From contig NZ_JACYHE010000016.1 in the NCBI RefSeq assembly GCF_021696945.1, positions 29,096 through 93,095 on the forward strand: 64,000 nt of DNA, given 5' to 3'. The position numbers and the translations under genes are program-made. The notes under the pieces are model-generated. The model was not told the origin of the DNA and ran no database searches. It worked only from the letters and a program-made list of their open reading frames with translations. Within the stretch, counting starts at the first letter, position 1, and each line of letters starts with the position of its first letter. The DNA comes from Streptomyces sp. JJ36. GTDB taxonomy: Bacteria; Actinomycetota; Actinomycetes; Streptomycetales; Streptomycetaceae. This document shows, piece by piece, positions 18,184 through 30,757 of the stretch.

Positions 18184-18708
18184 TCAGCCGGGGTCCACGC
18201 CCGGCCACTCCTCGGCCGTCAGGGCGAACCGCTCGTGGTCGCGCCAGGCACCGTCCAGGAAGAGCATCCGCGGGGAGAAACCCTCGTGGCGGAAGCCGAG
18301 CCGCTTGGCCATCGCCAGCGAGCGCTCGTTCTCGGGCTGCACGTTGATCTCCAGACGGTGCAGGCCCAGTCCGTCCGGGCCGTCGGCGAAGCACCGGTCG
18401 ACGATCAGCCGCAGCCCCTCGGTCATCCGGCCGGTGCCCGCGTACGGCACGTAGCTGTCGTAGCCGAGGGCGGCGTTGCGGAACCGGGCGCGGACGATGT
18501 TGGCGACGTTCACCCGTCCGACCAGCCCGTCGTCCTCCCGGTTGAAGATCATGAAGGAGCGGAGCTGCGGCCCCTGGCGCCGCAGCAGGTCGGGGAGACC
18601 GTCCGGCTCCACCGGGTTCCATGGCCGCAGATGGTCGGCCGACCGCAGCACGGCCTCGCTGTAGACCCGCTCGTCCTCGGACCGCGGGGGACGGATGTAT
18701 ACGCGCAT
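18184..18708 (-). CDS. GNAT N-acetyltransferase (RimJ/RimL type)
   Basis: Acetyl-CoA-dependent N-acetyltransferase of 174 aa. The order fits RimJ/RimL: MRVYIRPPRSEDE, LVGRVNVANIVRARFRNAALGY, YAGTGRMTEGLRLIVDRCF with the acetyl-CoA loop, and LHRLEINVQPENERSLAMAKRLGFRHEGF, split over residues 60-155. Ribosomal N-terminal or small-molecule substrates are possible. I start at MRVYIRPP (18708), which leaves a 26-bp gap from ffh; the ATG/GTG at 18738 would overlap ffh. Likely cotranscribed after ffh. Confidence 0.85.
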   Translation of the reverse strand: MRVYIRPPRSEDERVYSEAVLRSADHLRPWNPVEPDGLPDLLRRQGPQLRSFMIFNREDDGLVGRVNVANIVRARFRNAALGYDSYVPYAGTGRMTEGLRLIVDRCFADGPDGLGLHRLEINVQPENERSLAMAKRLGFRHEGFSPRMLFLDGAWRDHERFALTAEEWPGVDPG

Positions 18709-18734
18709 GCGCACATCATCCCCCGGGCCCGGAG

Positions 18735-20297
18735 TCACCTGGGTGGCAGCATGTCCTTGAACTCCTGCGGCAGCTCGAAGTCCTCGGCGTCCTGCCCGGC
18801 GCCCGGGAGCCCGAAGGCACCGCCGCCCTGCGCCGCGCGGCGCTCGGCCGCGGCCTGCTCCTCCTGCTTGCGCTTCATCGGGTTGCCCGAGCGGCGCTTG
18901 CCCTTGGCCTTCTTCTGCTGCTTGGCCTTCTTCTTGCCGCCGCCGGGGCCGCCACCCATGCCCGGCATCCCGGGCATCCCCGGCATGCCGCCGCCCTGGG
19001 CCATCTTGGACATCATCTTGCGGGCCTCGAAGAAGCGCTCCACGAGGTTCTTGACCGCGCTGACGTCCACGCCGGAGCCCCGCGCGATGCGGGCCCGACG
19101 GGAGCCGTTGATGAGGGTGGGTTCGGCACGCTCGGCCGGGGTCATGGACTTGATGATCGCGGCCGTGCGGTCGACGTCGCGCTCGTCCAGGTTGTTGATC
19201 TGGTCCTTCATCTGGCCCATGCCGGGCATCATGCCGAGCAGCTTGGAGAGGGAGCCCATCTTGCGGACCTGCTCCATCTGCGCCAGGAAGTCGTCGAGCG
19301 TGAACTCCTTGGGCCCCTTCGCCAGCTTGGCCGCCATCTTCTCGGCCTCTTGCTGGCTGAAGGTCTGCTCCGCCTTCTCGATCAGCGTGAGCATGTCGCC
19401 CATGCCGAGGATGCGGGACGCCATCCGGTCCGGGTGGAACGCGTCGAAGTCGTCCAGCTTCTCGCCGTTGGAGGCGAACATGATCTGCTTGCCGGTGACC
19501 TGCGCCACCGACAGCGCCGCACCGCCGCGGGCGTCGCCGTCCAGCTTGGAGAGCACCACGCCGTCGAAGCCGACGCCGTCCCGGAAGGCCTCGGCCGTGG
19601 TGACGGCGTCCTGGCCGATCATCGCGTCGACGACGAAGAGCACCTCGTCCGGGCGGACCGCGTCGCGGATGTCCGCGGCCTGCCGCATCAGCTCCTCGTC
19701 GATGCCGAGGCGGCCCGCGGTGTCCACGATCACCACGTCGTGGTGCTTGTCCCGCGCGTGGGACAGCGAGTCCTCGGCGACCCGGACCGGGTCGCCCACG
19801 CCGTTGCCCGGTTCGGGGGCGAAGACCGCGACCCCCGCCCGCTCGGCGACCACGGCGAGCTGGTTCACGGCGTTGGGGCGCTGGAGGTCACAGGCGACCA
19901 GCATCGGGGTGTGACCCTGCTGCTTCAGCCAGCGGCCGAGCTTGCCCGCGAGGGTCGTCTTGCCCGAGCCCTGGAGACCGGCGAGCATGATCACGGTGGG
20001 CGGGTTCTTGGCGAACCGCAGCCGGCGGGTCTCGCCGCCGAGGATGCCGACCAGCTCCTCGTTGACGATCTTGATGACCTGCTGGGCGGGGTTCAGCGCC
20101 TGGGAGACCTCCGCGCCCAGCGCCCGCTCCTTGACCTGCTTGATGAAGGCACGGACGACGGGCAGCGCGACGTCCGCCTCCAGCAGCGCGATACGGATCT
20201 CGCGCGCCGTGGCGTCGATGTCCGCCTCGCTGAGGCGCCCTTTGCCCCGGAGGTTCTTGAAGGTCGCTGCGAGGCGATCGGAGAGAGTGTCGAACAC
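18735..20297 (-). CDS. ffh: Signal recognition particle protein Ffh
   Basis: SRP54 GTPase that binds signal sequences on ribosomes and docks with FtsY. The 520-aa product starts at a GTG (VFDTLSDRLAATFKNLRGKG) with AAGGA 12 nt upstream. N domain, then G1 GLQGSGKTTLAGKLG, DTAGRL, and TKLDG-like LSKLDGDARGG in the G domain; the Met-rich M domain contains MPGMGQMKDQ, SRRARIARGSG and a Gly/Met tract GGGMPGMPGMPGMGGG, ending in a Lys-rich tail. FtsY is encoded 8 kb away, on the same strand. Confidence 0.97.
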   Translation of the reverse strand: MFDTLSDRLAATFKNLRGKGRLSEADIDATAREIRIALLEADVALPVVRAFIKQVKERALGAEVSQALNPAQQVIKIVNEELVGILGGETRRLRFAKNPPTVIMLAGLQGSGKTTLAGKLGRWLKQQGHTPMLVACDLQRPNAVNQLAVVAERAGVAVFAPEPGNGVGDPVRVAEDSLSHARDKHHDVVIVDTAGRLGIDEELMRQAADIRDAVRPDEVLFVVDAMIGQDAVTTAEAFRDGVGFDGVVLSKLDGDARGGAALSVAQVTGKQIMFASNGEKLDDFDAFHPDRMASRILGMGDMLTLIEKAEQTFSQQEAEKMAAKLAKGPKEFTLDDFLAQMEQVRKMGSLSKLLGMMPGMGQMKDQINNLDERDVDRTAAIIKSMTPAERAEPTLINGSRRARIARGSGVDVSAVKNLVERFFEARKMMSKMAQGGGMPGMPGMPGMGGGPGGGKKKAKQQKKAKGKRRSGNPMKRKQEEQAAAERRAAQGGGAFGLPGAGQDAEDFELPQEFKDMLPPR

Positions 20298-20383
20298 GGC
20301 GGTCGCGGATCCTTCGCGTCGGATGTGGTGCGGACGGTCGACCCCCAAGGGTATCGGCCCGCGGCGCGGACGGTCAGCCGCGG

Positions 20384-24505
<4,122 letters not shown>

Positions 24506-24848
24506 TGTGGACGTCTCCTCGGGGTAGCGGCCCGTACGGGCGGTGTCGGTGGCCGGGAATGGACCCCACGTTCCCCGGGGGCGGTTTCCGCCGATGCCGC
24601 CGGATGTTTCGCCACCGTGACGAAGCCTCGGGAGGTGTTACGTCTGCATGAACCGCCGGTGGCCACCGGCCCGCCCGGCTGTGCTCCCCGGCACGGTCGC
24701 GGCCGCGGACCGTGGCCGGGCCGCCCGGCGCGCACCGCGCCACCGGGCGCACGGGAGCCGGCCGCGACGTCACCCGGTGTGACCTGGCGGGGGAGCCGAG
24801 TCGGGCAGTCCGGGGCGACGGTCGCGGCCGGCGATCGGGGGCGGAGGC
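24506..24848. other. Intergenic region amtB / nsdA
   Basis: About 340 bp without a gene. nsdA ends at its left-hand border as numbered (24849) and amtB starts at 24505, both on the minus strand. It holds the GlnR-type operator at 24606-24641 and presumably the amtB promoter and any nsdA terminator; no long hairpin is obvious. Confidence 0.5.
24606..24641 (-). promoter_or_regulatory. GlnR-type operator upstream of amtB
   Basis: On the amtB strand, GTCAC-N6-GAAAC (24621 down to 24606) matches the a-site/b-site half of the GlnR consensus exactly. A GTAAC at 24641-24637 begins a degenerate first half, with a spacer of 20 instead of 22 nt between half starts. GlnR activates amtB-glnK-glnD on nitrogen limitation in Streptomyces (known). 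The site lies about 100-135 bp before the amtB start. Confidence 0.75.
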
Positions 24849-26474
24849 TCAGCAGGCCTCCGCGGTCTCTCCCTCCCGCAGCTCGTGCGCGAGCCGCTCG
24901 GTGAGCCGGGCGACCTCGGGCACCTGCCCGAACTCCCGGGCGGCCCAGGCGGCCGTCTTGCGAAGCCGGGTGTTCACCCGCTCCGAGCGGAGCCTGCGGG
25001 CCACCTCGATGGCCTGACCGGCCCGGGAGGCGCAGCGCTCCGGCTCCCGCTGGAGCAGATGGACCCCGGCCAGTCCGATGAGATTGAGTGCATACGACCG
25101 CTGGTGGCCGCCGCCCTCGGCGCGGGTCGTCTCCGCGGCGAAGAGCTCGACGGCGCGCTCCATGGCAGGCTCGGCAAGCGTGGCGTAGGTGGGGCTGCGG
25201 CCCGCGGAGTAGGCGAGGTCGCGGTAGGAGTGGGCGGTCTCGGCGCAGAGCTCGGCTTCGGAGAAGAAGCGGATCCAGTCCGACTCGGGCTCCTGCGGGG
25301 CGATGTCGCCGAAGGTCGCCTCGGCCATGCGCACCGCCCGGCGGCACCGGCCCGGCTCACCCATGTTGGCGTAGGCCCGTGCCTCCATCGCGTACAGCAT
25401 GGCCTGCGTGCGGGTGCAGGCCCCCTCGCGGCTGCCGTACTGCGCCAGGTGGATCAGCTCCAGGGCGTCCTCGGGGCGGCCGAGATGGATCATCTGCCGG
25501 CTCATCTTGGAGAGGATGTACGCGCCGAGCGGGCGGTCACCGGCCTCCTTGGCGGCGTGCAGGGCGAGCACGAAGTACTTCTGCGCCGTGGGCTGCATGC
25601 CCATGTCGTAACTCATCCAGCCGGCCAGCTCGGAGAGCTCCGCGGTCACCCGGAACAGCCGCAGGGCGCACTCCTCCGGCTGCTGCTCCTGGAGCAGCTC
25701 GGTGACCTCGTGGAGCTGCCCGACCACCGCTTTGCGGCGCAGCCCGCCCCCGCACTGGGCGTCCCAGCGACGGAACATCACGGTGGTCTGCTCCAGCAGC
25801 TCCAGCTCGGGCGGGGAGAGCCGGCCGGGCCTCCGGCGCCCGCCCGCCGCCCCACGGTCCGGGTCCGCACCGGCCTCCCGGCCGGCGGCGCCGCGCCCGT
25901 CACAGCGCTGCGCGGGCACGGCCGGGCCACCGCCGCGCGCCCCGGGCCGGAAGGGCGCCCCGGCGAACCCGGCGGAGCCGTGCACGGTGGGCGCGCCGGG
26001 GCCGGGGACCAGCCAGCGCTGCATCGGCTCGATCAGGGCGGGACCCGCCGACATCGCCAGCGAGGCACCGAGGAAGCCGCTGCGGCCCAGCATCAGGTCA
26101 CTGCGGGAGAACTCGCTGATCAGCGCCACGGTCTGCGGCCCGGCCCAGGGCAGGTCGGTCCCGGAGGCCGTGGGGAACTGCCGGGCCGGGCGCAGGCCGA
26201 GGTCCTCGACCGCGACGACGCAGCCGAAGCGCTCCGAGAACAGCTCGGAGAGGATCCGCGGGATCGGCTCACGGGGCTGCTCGCCGTCCAGCCAGCGGCG
26301 CACCCGCGAGGTGTCGGTGCTGATGTGGTGCGCGCCGAGCTGGCGCGCGCGGCGGTTGACCTGGCGGGCCAGCTCGCCCTTCGACCAGCCGCTGCGCACG
26401 AACCACGAGCCGAGCTGCTCGTTCGGACGCTTCTGCGCGCCACCGCCACCGACGCCGCCGCCGCTGCCGCTCAC
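24849..26474 (-). CDS. nsdA: NsdA-type TPR regulator of development
   Basis: Large regulator of 541 aa resembling NsdA, which in S. coelicolor negatively affects sporulation and antibiotic production. The N-terminus has an XRE-like DNA-binding segment (GWSKGELARQVNRRARQLG, then RVRRWLDGEQPREPIPRILSE split over residues 28-85). The C-terminal half is TPR-like helices (AQKYFVLALHAAKEAGDRPLG, MSRQMIHLGRPEDALELIHLA, YALNLIGLAGVHLLQREPER). A Gly/Arg/Pro-rich segment of about 60 residues joins them. I favour the GTG at 26474, with GGGGG 7 nt upstream; the ATG at 26507 has GGAGG only 1 nt away. Position next to amtB matches the Streptomyces nsdA locus. Confidence 0.88.
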   Translation of the reverse strand: MSGSGGGVGGGGAQKRPNEQLGSWFVRSGWSKGELARQVNRRARQLGAHHISTDTSRVRRWLDGEQPREPIPRILSELFSERFGCVVAVEDLGLRPARQFPTASGTDLPWAGPQTVALISEFSRSDLMLGRSGFLGASLAMSAGPALIEPMQRWLVPGPGAPTVHGSAGFAGAPFRPGARGGGPAVPAQRCDGRGAAGREAGADPDRGAAGGRRRPGRLSPPELELLEQTTVMFRRWDAQCGGGLRRKAVVGQLHEVTELLQEQQPEECALRLFRVTAELSELAGWMSYDMGMQPTAQKYFVLALHAAKEAGDRPLGAYILSKMSRQMIHLGRPEDALELIHLAQYGSREGACTRTQAMLYAMEARAYANMGEPGRCRRAVRMAEATFGDIAPQEPESDWIRFFSEAELCAETAHSYRDLAYSAGRSPTYATLAEPAMERAVELFAAETTRAEGGGHQRSYALNLIGLAGVHLLQREPERCASRAGQAIEVARRLRSERVNTRLRKTAAWAAREFGQVPEVARLTERLAHELREGETAEAC

Positions 26475-26778
26475 GTCACGCCCCCATCCGGGCCCGTCGC
26501 GCACCATGCCTCCGGCATAGGCACGCGCCGGGCGCTCTCAACCACTGTGTGTACCGAAAGTAATCCTACGATCACTGCCTTGCGAGGCCGATGACAGAAT
26601 CGCCACCTTTCGCCACCCCTTCGGATGAACCTTTCCGCACCCACACGCGATTCACTTGACCCGGGAGACGAGGCAGCGCGGCCGGCCCCGGCACGGATCA
26701 CCGGTTGCCCGCACCCTCGACCGTCACCGTACGCAGTGCGATCGTAACCACCAGCACACGGGACCCGTTGGAGGGGGC
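26475..26778. other. Divergent intergenic region nsdA / prim-pol gene
   Basis: About 300 bp, locally A/T-richer than the window around 26540-26600 (AAAGTAATCCTACGATCAC). It should hold promoters for both divergent genes. A TAGGAT hexamer on the minus strand is a possible nsdA -10, but no clear -35 partner is visible. The GGAGGGGG ribosome site of the prim-pol gene ends it. Confidence 0.4.
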
Positions 26779-27474
26779 ATGGGCTTCACGATCGGCGCCA
26801 TCGGCAGCGGCATCCGGGACCGGCGGGAGATCCGCGAGTTACGCCCCGGGGGGCGACGGCGCGCCCGCGCCTCCGACTGCACGGCCGTGGCGGAGTACAC
26901 GGGGTTGTGGGGCTGGCCGGTGGTGCCGGGCGCCCGGGCGGTGCGCCACGCCGGCCGCACCCGGTGCTCGTGCGGCGCGGAGCGCTGCGCCGCTCCGGGC
27001 GCGCACCCGCTGGACGGGGCGCGGGAGATCCCGCCGGGCGCCACCGTGGACGACGCGGTCGCGGCCTGGACCGCCACGCCGGGCGCCGCGCTGCTGCTGC
27101 CGGCCGGCCGGGCCTTCGACGTGCTGGAGGTGTCCGAGTCCGCGGGGCGCCGGGCGCTGGTGCGGCTGGAGCGGATGGGACTGCCGCTCGGCCCGGTCGC
27201 GCTCACTCCGCACGGCCGGGTCTGGTTCCTGGTGGCTCCGGGCGCGGCCCGGGAGCTGCCGCAGTTGCTCTACCGCATGGGGTGGGACGACACCGGGCTC
27301 GATCTGCACTGCCTCGGTGAGGGCGACCACATCACCGCACCCCCCTCCGACCTCGGCGGCCTGGGTCCGGTGCGCTGGCTGCGCGGCCCCGCGCTGGACG
27401 GGGCGCCACGGCCCCCCGAGGCGCGGCTGCTGCTGGGCACGCTGGCCTATGTGAGCCACCGCTCGGCCGCCTGA
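26779..27474 (+). CDS. Prim-pol-domain-like protein (bifunctional DNA primase/polymerase N-terminal type)
   Basis: Protein of 231 aa starting MGFTIGAIGSGIRDRREIRE, with GGAGGGGG just upstream; the frame upstream of 26779 is noncoding. The middle (GWPVVPGARAVRHAGRTRCSCG, GAHPLDGAREIPPGATVDDA, AAWTATPGAALLLPAGRAFDVLEV) resembles the small bifunctional primase/polymerase N-terminal domain proteins common in Streptomyces. The Cys-rich CSCGAERCAAPGAHP segment may bind zinc. The acidic metal-binding residues of an active prim-pol are not evident, so enzymatic activity is doubtful. Convergent with ftsY across a 22-bp hairpin. Confidence 0.7.
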   Translation: MGFTIGAIGSGIRDRREIRELRPGGRRRARASDCTAVAEYTGLWGWPVVPGARAVRHAGRTRCSCGAERCAAPGAHPLDGAREIPPGATVDDAVAAWTATPGAALLLPAGRAFDVLEVSESAGRRALVRLERMGLPLGPVALTPHGRVWFLVAPGAARELPQLLYRMGWDDTGLDLHCLGEGDHITAPPSDLGGLGPVRWLRGPALDGAPRPPEARLLLGTLAYVSHRSAA

Positions 27475-27494
27475 GGGCGCGCGCCCCGCCACGC

Positions 27495-27562
27495 CGCCGG
27501 CCGGGGTGTGCCGGACGGTGCCGGCCGCCCGGCGGGGTACGTCCGGCGCACCCCGGCCGGCG
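27495..27562. terminator. Bidirectional terminator between the prim-pol gene and ftsY
   Basis: Arms 27495-27516 and 27541-27562 pair over 22 bp with a single G-U wobble; the 24-nt loop is itself G/C-rich. It sits between two convergent genes and is the longest stem I found in the window. Expected to stop transcription from both sides. Confidence 0.8.
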
Positions 27563-27613
27563 CCCCGGACACGGCGGTGGCCCCGGTCGTGCCGGGACCA
27601 CCGCCGGGGCGCG

Positions 27614-28825
27614 TCACTCCGCGCCGATCAGCGCGTCGACGAACGCCTCCGGCTCGAACGGCGCCAGGTCGTCGGCTCCCTCACCGAGGCCGATCAGCTT
27701 CACCGGTACGCCCAGCTCGCGCTGGACCGCCACCACGATCCCGCCCTTGGCGGTACCGTCCAGCTTGGTGAGCACGATGCCGGAGATGTCGACCACCTCC
27801 GCGAACACCCGCGCCTGCACCAGGCCGTTCTGGCCGGTGGTGGCGTCCAGCACCAGCAGCACCTCGTCCACCGGGCCCTGCTTCTCCACCACGCGCTTGA
27901 CCTTGCCGAGCTCGTCCATGAGGCCGGTCTTGGTGTGCAGCCGCCCCGCGGTGTCGACGAGCACCACGTCGGCGCCCTCGTCGCCGCCCTCCTTGACGGC
28001 GTCGAAGGCGACGGAGGCCGGGTCCCCTCCCTCGGGGCCGCGGACGGTGCGGGCACCGACCCGCTCCCCCCAGGTCTGCAACTGGTCGGCGGCGGCGGCG
28101 CGGAAGGTGTCGGCCGCGCCGAGCACCACCGACTTGCCGTCGGCGACCAGCACCCGGCCGAGCTTGCCGGTGGTGGTGGTCTTGCCGGTGCCGTTGACGC
28201 CCACCACCAGCACCACGCCGGGCCGGTCCACCCCGCCGCGCGGCTCGGTGTGCACCGTACGGTCCAGGTCCGGGCCGACCAGGGTGAGCAGCTCCTCGCG
28301 CAGCAGGCCCCGCAACTCCTCCGGGGTGCGGGTACCGAGCACCTTGACCCGTTCCCGGAGCCGTTCCACCAGCTCCTGGGTCGGGGTCACCCCGACGTCG
28401 GCGCTGAGCAGCGTGTCCTCGACCTCCTCCCAGGTCTCCTCGTCGAGGTGCTCCCGGGAGAGCAGCGTGAGCAGGCCCTTGCCCAGGGTGTTCTGGGAAC
28501 GGGCGAGGCGGGCCCGGAGCCGCACCAACCGGCCGGCCGAGGGTTCCGGCACCTCGACGGCCGGGGCCGGCGGGGCGGCCGGGGCCTCGGTGACGGCCTC
28601 CGCCTCGGCCTCCGGCAGTCCGACCTCCTCGATCGTCCTGCGCGGCTCCTCGAGAGCGGCCTCGGCTTCCTCTCCGACGTGCGGTTCGGCGGGCGGTGCG
28701 GTGGTGGTGGGGGCGGCGGACTCGGGCGGCTCCGCGGCCTTCTTCCTGCGGCCGCTGATCACGAGCCCGCTGAGCGCGCCCAGCGCGAGCACGCCGATCA
28801 CCACGGCAAGGATGATGATGTCCAT
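27614..28825 (-). CDS. ftsY: SRP receptor FtsY
   Basis: Membrane-associated SRP GTPase that receives Ffh-ribosome complexes. The 403-aa product starts MDIIILAVVIGVLALGALSG, an N-terminal membrane helix typical of actinobacterial FtsY, then an acidic Ala/Pro/Glu-rich A domain (residues about 28-110), and the NG domain: VNGTGKTTTTGKLG (G1), DTFRAAAADQL, DTAGRLHTK (G3), TKLDGTAKGG (G4), and LIGLGEGADDLAPF at the end. Partner Ffh is encoded upstream. Monocistronic in appearance, with terminators on both sides. Confidence 0.96.
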   Translation of the reverse strand: MDIIILAVVIGVLALGALSGLVISGRRKKAAEPPESAAPTTTAPPAEPHVGEEAEAALEEPRRTIEEVGLPEAEAEAVTEAPAAPPAPAVEVPEPSAGRLVRLRARLARSQNTLGKGLLTLLSREHLDEETWEEVEDTLLSADVGVTPTQELVERLRERVKVLGTRTPEELRGLLREELLTLVGPDLDRTVHTEPRGGVDRPGVVLVVGVNGTGKTTTTGKLGRVLVADGKSVVLGAADTFRAAAADQLQTWGERVGARTVRGPEGGDPASVAFDAVKEGGDEGADVVLVDTAGRLHTKTGLMDELGKVKRVVEKQGPVDEVLLVLDATTGQNGLVQARVFAEVVDISGIVLTKLDGTAKGGIVVAVQRELGVPVKLIGLGEGADDLAPFEPEAFVDALIGAE

Positions 28826-29034
28826 CGGTGCCTTTCAGACGAGAACCACCGGCTGGCGCCGGTGGGCGCGTTGTGCGGACCGTCCGTCCGCGGGCGCGGA
28901 CGGGCTACGGCCCTCGCGGGGCCGCCGGAGCGGCCGGCCGGTGCGCCTCCGCCGTACGGGGAGCGGCAGCGGCACGGGCCAGTATCCCAGAAGCCCGCCG
29001 GCCGGCTCGTGAGGTGCGGTGCCCCGGGCACAGC

Positions 29035-29067
29035 GCTGCCCCGGCTCTCCGTGTGAGCCGGGGCAGC
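29035..29067 (-). terminator. Terminator downstream of glcP
   Basis: Perfect 13-bp inverted repeat (arms 29035-29047 and 29055-29067, 7-nt loop) starting 29 bp after the glcP stop, and 210 bp before ftsY on the same strand. No U-tract, as usual in Streptomyces. Confidence 0.75.
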
Positions 29068-29095
29068 CTGCATGCGAGGAGCGGGCAGCGGGGAT

Positions 29096-30523
29096 TCAGC
29101 CCATCTCCTCCAACGCCTTGCCCTTGGTCTCCGGCACCCACTTGAGGATGAACGGGATCGAGAGCAGGGCGAAGGCCGTGTAGAACACGTAGGCCCCGGA
29201 GAGGTTCCAGTCGGAGAGGCTCGGGAAGGTCACGGTGATCAGCCAGTTCGCCACCCACTGAGCCGCGGCGGCGACGCCGAGAGCGGCGGCGCGGATGCGG
29301 TTCGGGAACATCTCGCCGAGCAGCACCCAGACCACCACGCCCCAGGAGAGGGCGAAGAAGAGGACGAAGGCGTGCGCGGCGACGAGGGCGACGTTGCCCT
29401 GGAGGGCGGGGAGGGTGATGTCCGCGCCGGTGCCGGACGTGTAGGAGAACGCCCAGGCGGCGAGGCCGAGCGAGACCGCCATGCCGATCGAGCCGGTCAG
29501 CGCCAGCGGCTTCCGGCCCACCCGGTCGACCAGCAGCACGGCGATGACCGTACCGACGATGTTGATGATCGAGGTGGTGAAGCTGTAGAAGAACGAGCTG
29601 CTCGGGTCGATGCCGACGGACTGCCACAGCGAGGAGCTGTAGTAGAAGATCACGTTGATGCCGACGAGCTGCTGGAAGACCGAGAGCCCGACACCGACCC
29701 AGACGACGGGCAGCAGCCCGAAGCGCCCGCCGAGCAGGTCGCGCAGGGACGAGGTGTGCTCGCTGCGCATGGCCTGGTCGATCTCCGCGACCCGGGCGTC
29801 CAGGTCGACGTCCTCGCCCTCCACCTCGCGGAGCACCTCGCGCGCCTCGGCGGTGCGGCCGGCCGAGATCAGGTGGCGCGGGGACTCCGGGATGGCGAAG
29901 GTCAGGAGCCCGTAGAGGACCGCGGGGATCACCTCCACGCCGAGCATCCACTGCCAGGCCTCCAGCCCGGCGAGGGAGCCGCGCTGCTCACCGTCGGCGA
30001 GGTTCAGGATGCCCCAGTTGGTGAGCTGCGAGACGGCGATGCCGATGACGATGGCCGCCTGCTGGAAGGAGGCGAGCCGGCCGCGGTAGGCGGGCGGCGC
30101 CACCTCGGCGATGTAGGCGGGGGCGATCACGGAGGCCATGCCGATCGCGACCCCGCCGAGGACGCGCCAGAAGGCGAGGTCCCAGAGGGTGAAGGGCAGC
30201 GCCGAACCGATTGCGCTGGCGGTGAAGAGGACGGCGGCGATCTGCATCACGCGGATGCGCCCGAGGCGGTCCGCGAGACGGCCGGCGGTGGCGGCGCCGA
30301 GGGCGCAGCCGATCAGGGCGGCGGCGATGACCTGGGCCAGCAGTTCGGAACCGACGGCGTAGCGGCCCCGGATCGCCTCGACGGCGCCGTTGATCACGGA
30401 GCTGTCGTAGCCGAAGAGGAAGCCGCCCATCGCGGCGGCGGCGGCGATGAAGACGACATGGCTGAGGTGCTGCGGCCGGGCGGCCCGGGCCTCCGGCTGC
30501 ACCCGCGGCGCGGTGCTGGTCAC
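29096..30523 (-). CDS. glcP: MFS sugar permease, GlcP-type glucose transporter
   Basis: Sugar-porter-family symporter of 475 aa with 12 predicted membrane helices. Family signatures: GYDSSVINGAVEAIRG in TM1, GRLADRLGRIRV after TM2, PESPRHLISAGR before the central loop, VDRVGRKPL after TM8, and PETKGKALEE at the C-terminus. It starts at a GTG with AGGAG 8 nt upstream. The place between smc and ftsY matches glcP1 of S. coelicolor, the main glucose permease; the glucose specificity is inferred from that. A promoter with overlapping inverted repeats lies about 100 bp upstream. Confidence 0.88.
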   Translation of the reverse strand: MTSTAPRVQPEARAARPQHLSHVVFIAAAAAMGGFLFGYDSSVINGAVEAIRGRYAVGSELLAQVIAAALIGCALGAATAGRLADRLGRIRVMQIAAVLFTASAIGSALPFTLWDLAFWRVLGGVAIGMASVIAPAYIAEVAPPAYRGRLASFQQAAIVIGIAVSQLTNWGILNLADGEQRGSLAGLEAWQWMLGVEVIPAVLYGLLTFAIPESPRHLISAGRTAEAREVLREVEGEDVDLDARVAEIDQAMRSEHTSSLRDLLGGRFGLLPVVWVGVGLSVFQQLVGINVIFYYSSSLWQSVGIDPSSSFFYSFTTSIINIVGTVIAVLLVDRVGRKPLALTGSIGMAVSLGLAAWAFSYTSGTGADITLPALQGNVALVAAHAFVLFFALSWGVVVWVLLGEMFPNRIRAAALGVAAAAQWVANWLITVTFPSLSDWNLSGAYVFYTAFALLSIPFILKWVPETKGKALEEMG

Positions 30524-30604
30524 GGTGCTCTCCTGCGGTGCCCGGCGGCGATGCCGGGCTCGGGACCTCACCTCCGTCCGGTGCACGGAAGAGCCCGCCA
30601 CCAG

Positions 30605-30656
30605 TTGAAGGTAAAAACGACGTTGCAGAGACTATGCCTTCAAGTGTCGAAGTCAA
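30605..30656 (-). promoter_or_regulatory. Putative glcP promoter with overlapping inverted repeat
   Basis: On the glcP strand, TTGACT (30656-30651) and TAGTCT (30634-30629) are separated by 16 bp, a good vegetative-sigma match. A 7-bp inverted repeat TTGAAGG/CCTTCAA (30605-30611 and 30637-30643) places one arm in the spacer and the other about 20 bp after the -10, with a 25-bp centre. The layout suggests a repressor operator; the regulator is not identified from sequence. Confidence 0.6.
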
Positions 30657-30757
30657 TAGGGGGAGAGCGCCGGATTCTCGCGCGCGCGAGCCACGCCACG
30701 GCCTAGTCGTGTTCAGGATGTGAAGAAGTTAACGCCGACGTGGCGAACGGGTGGAGC

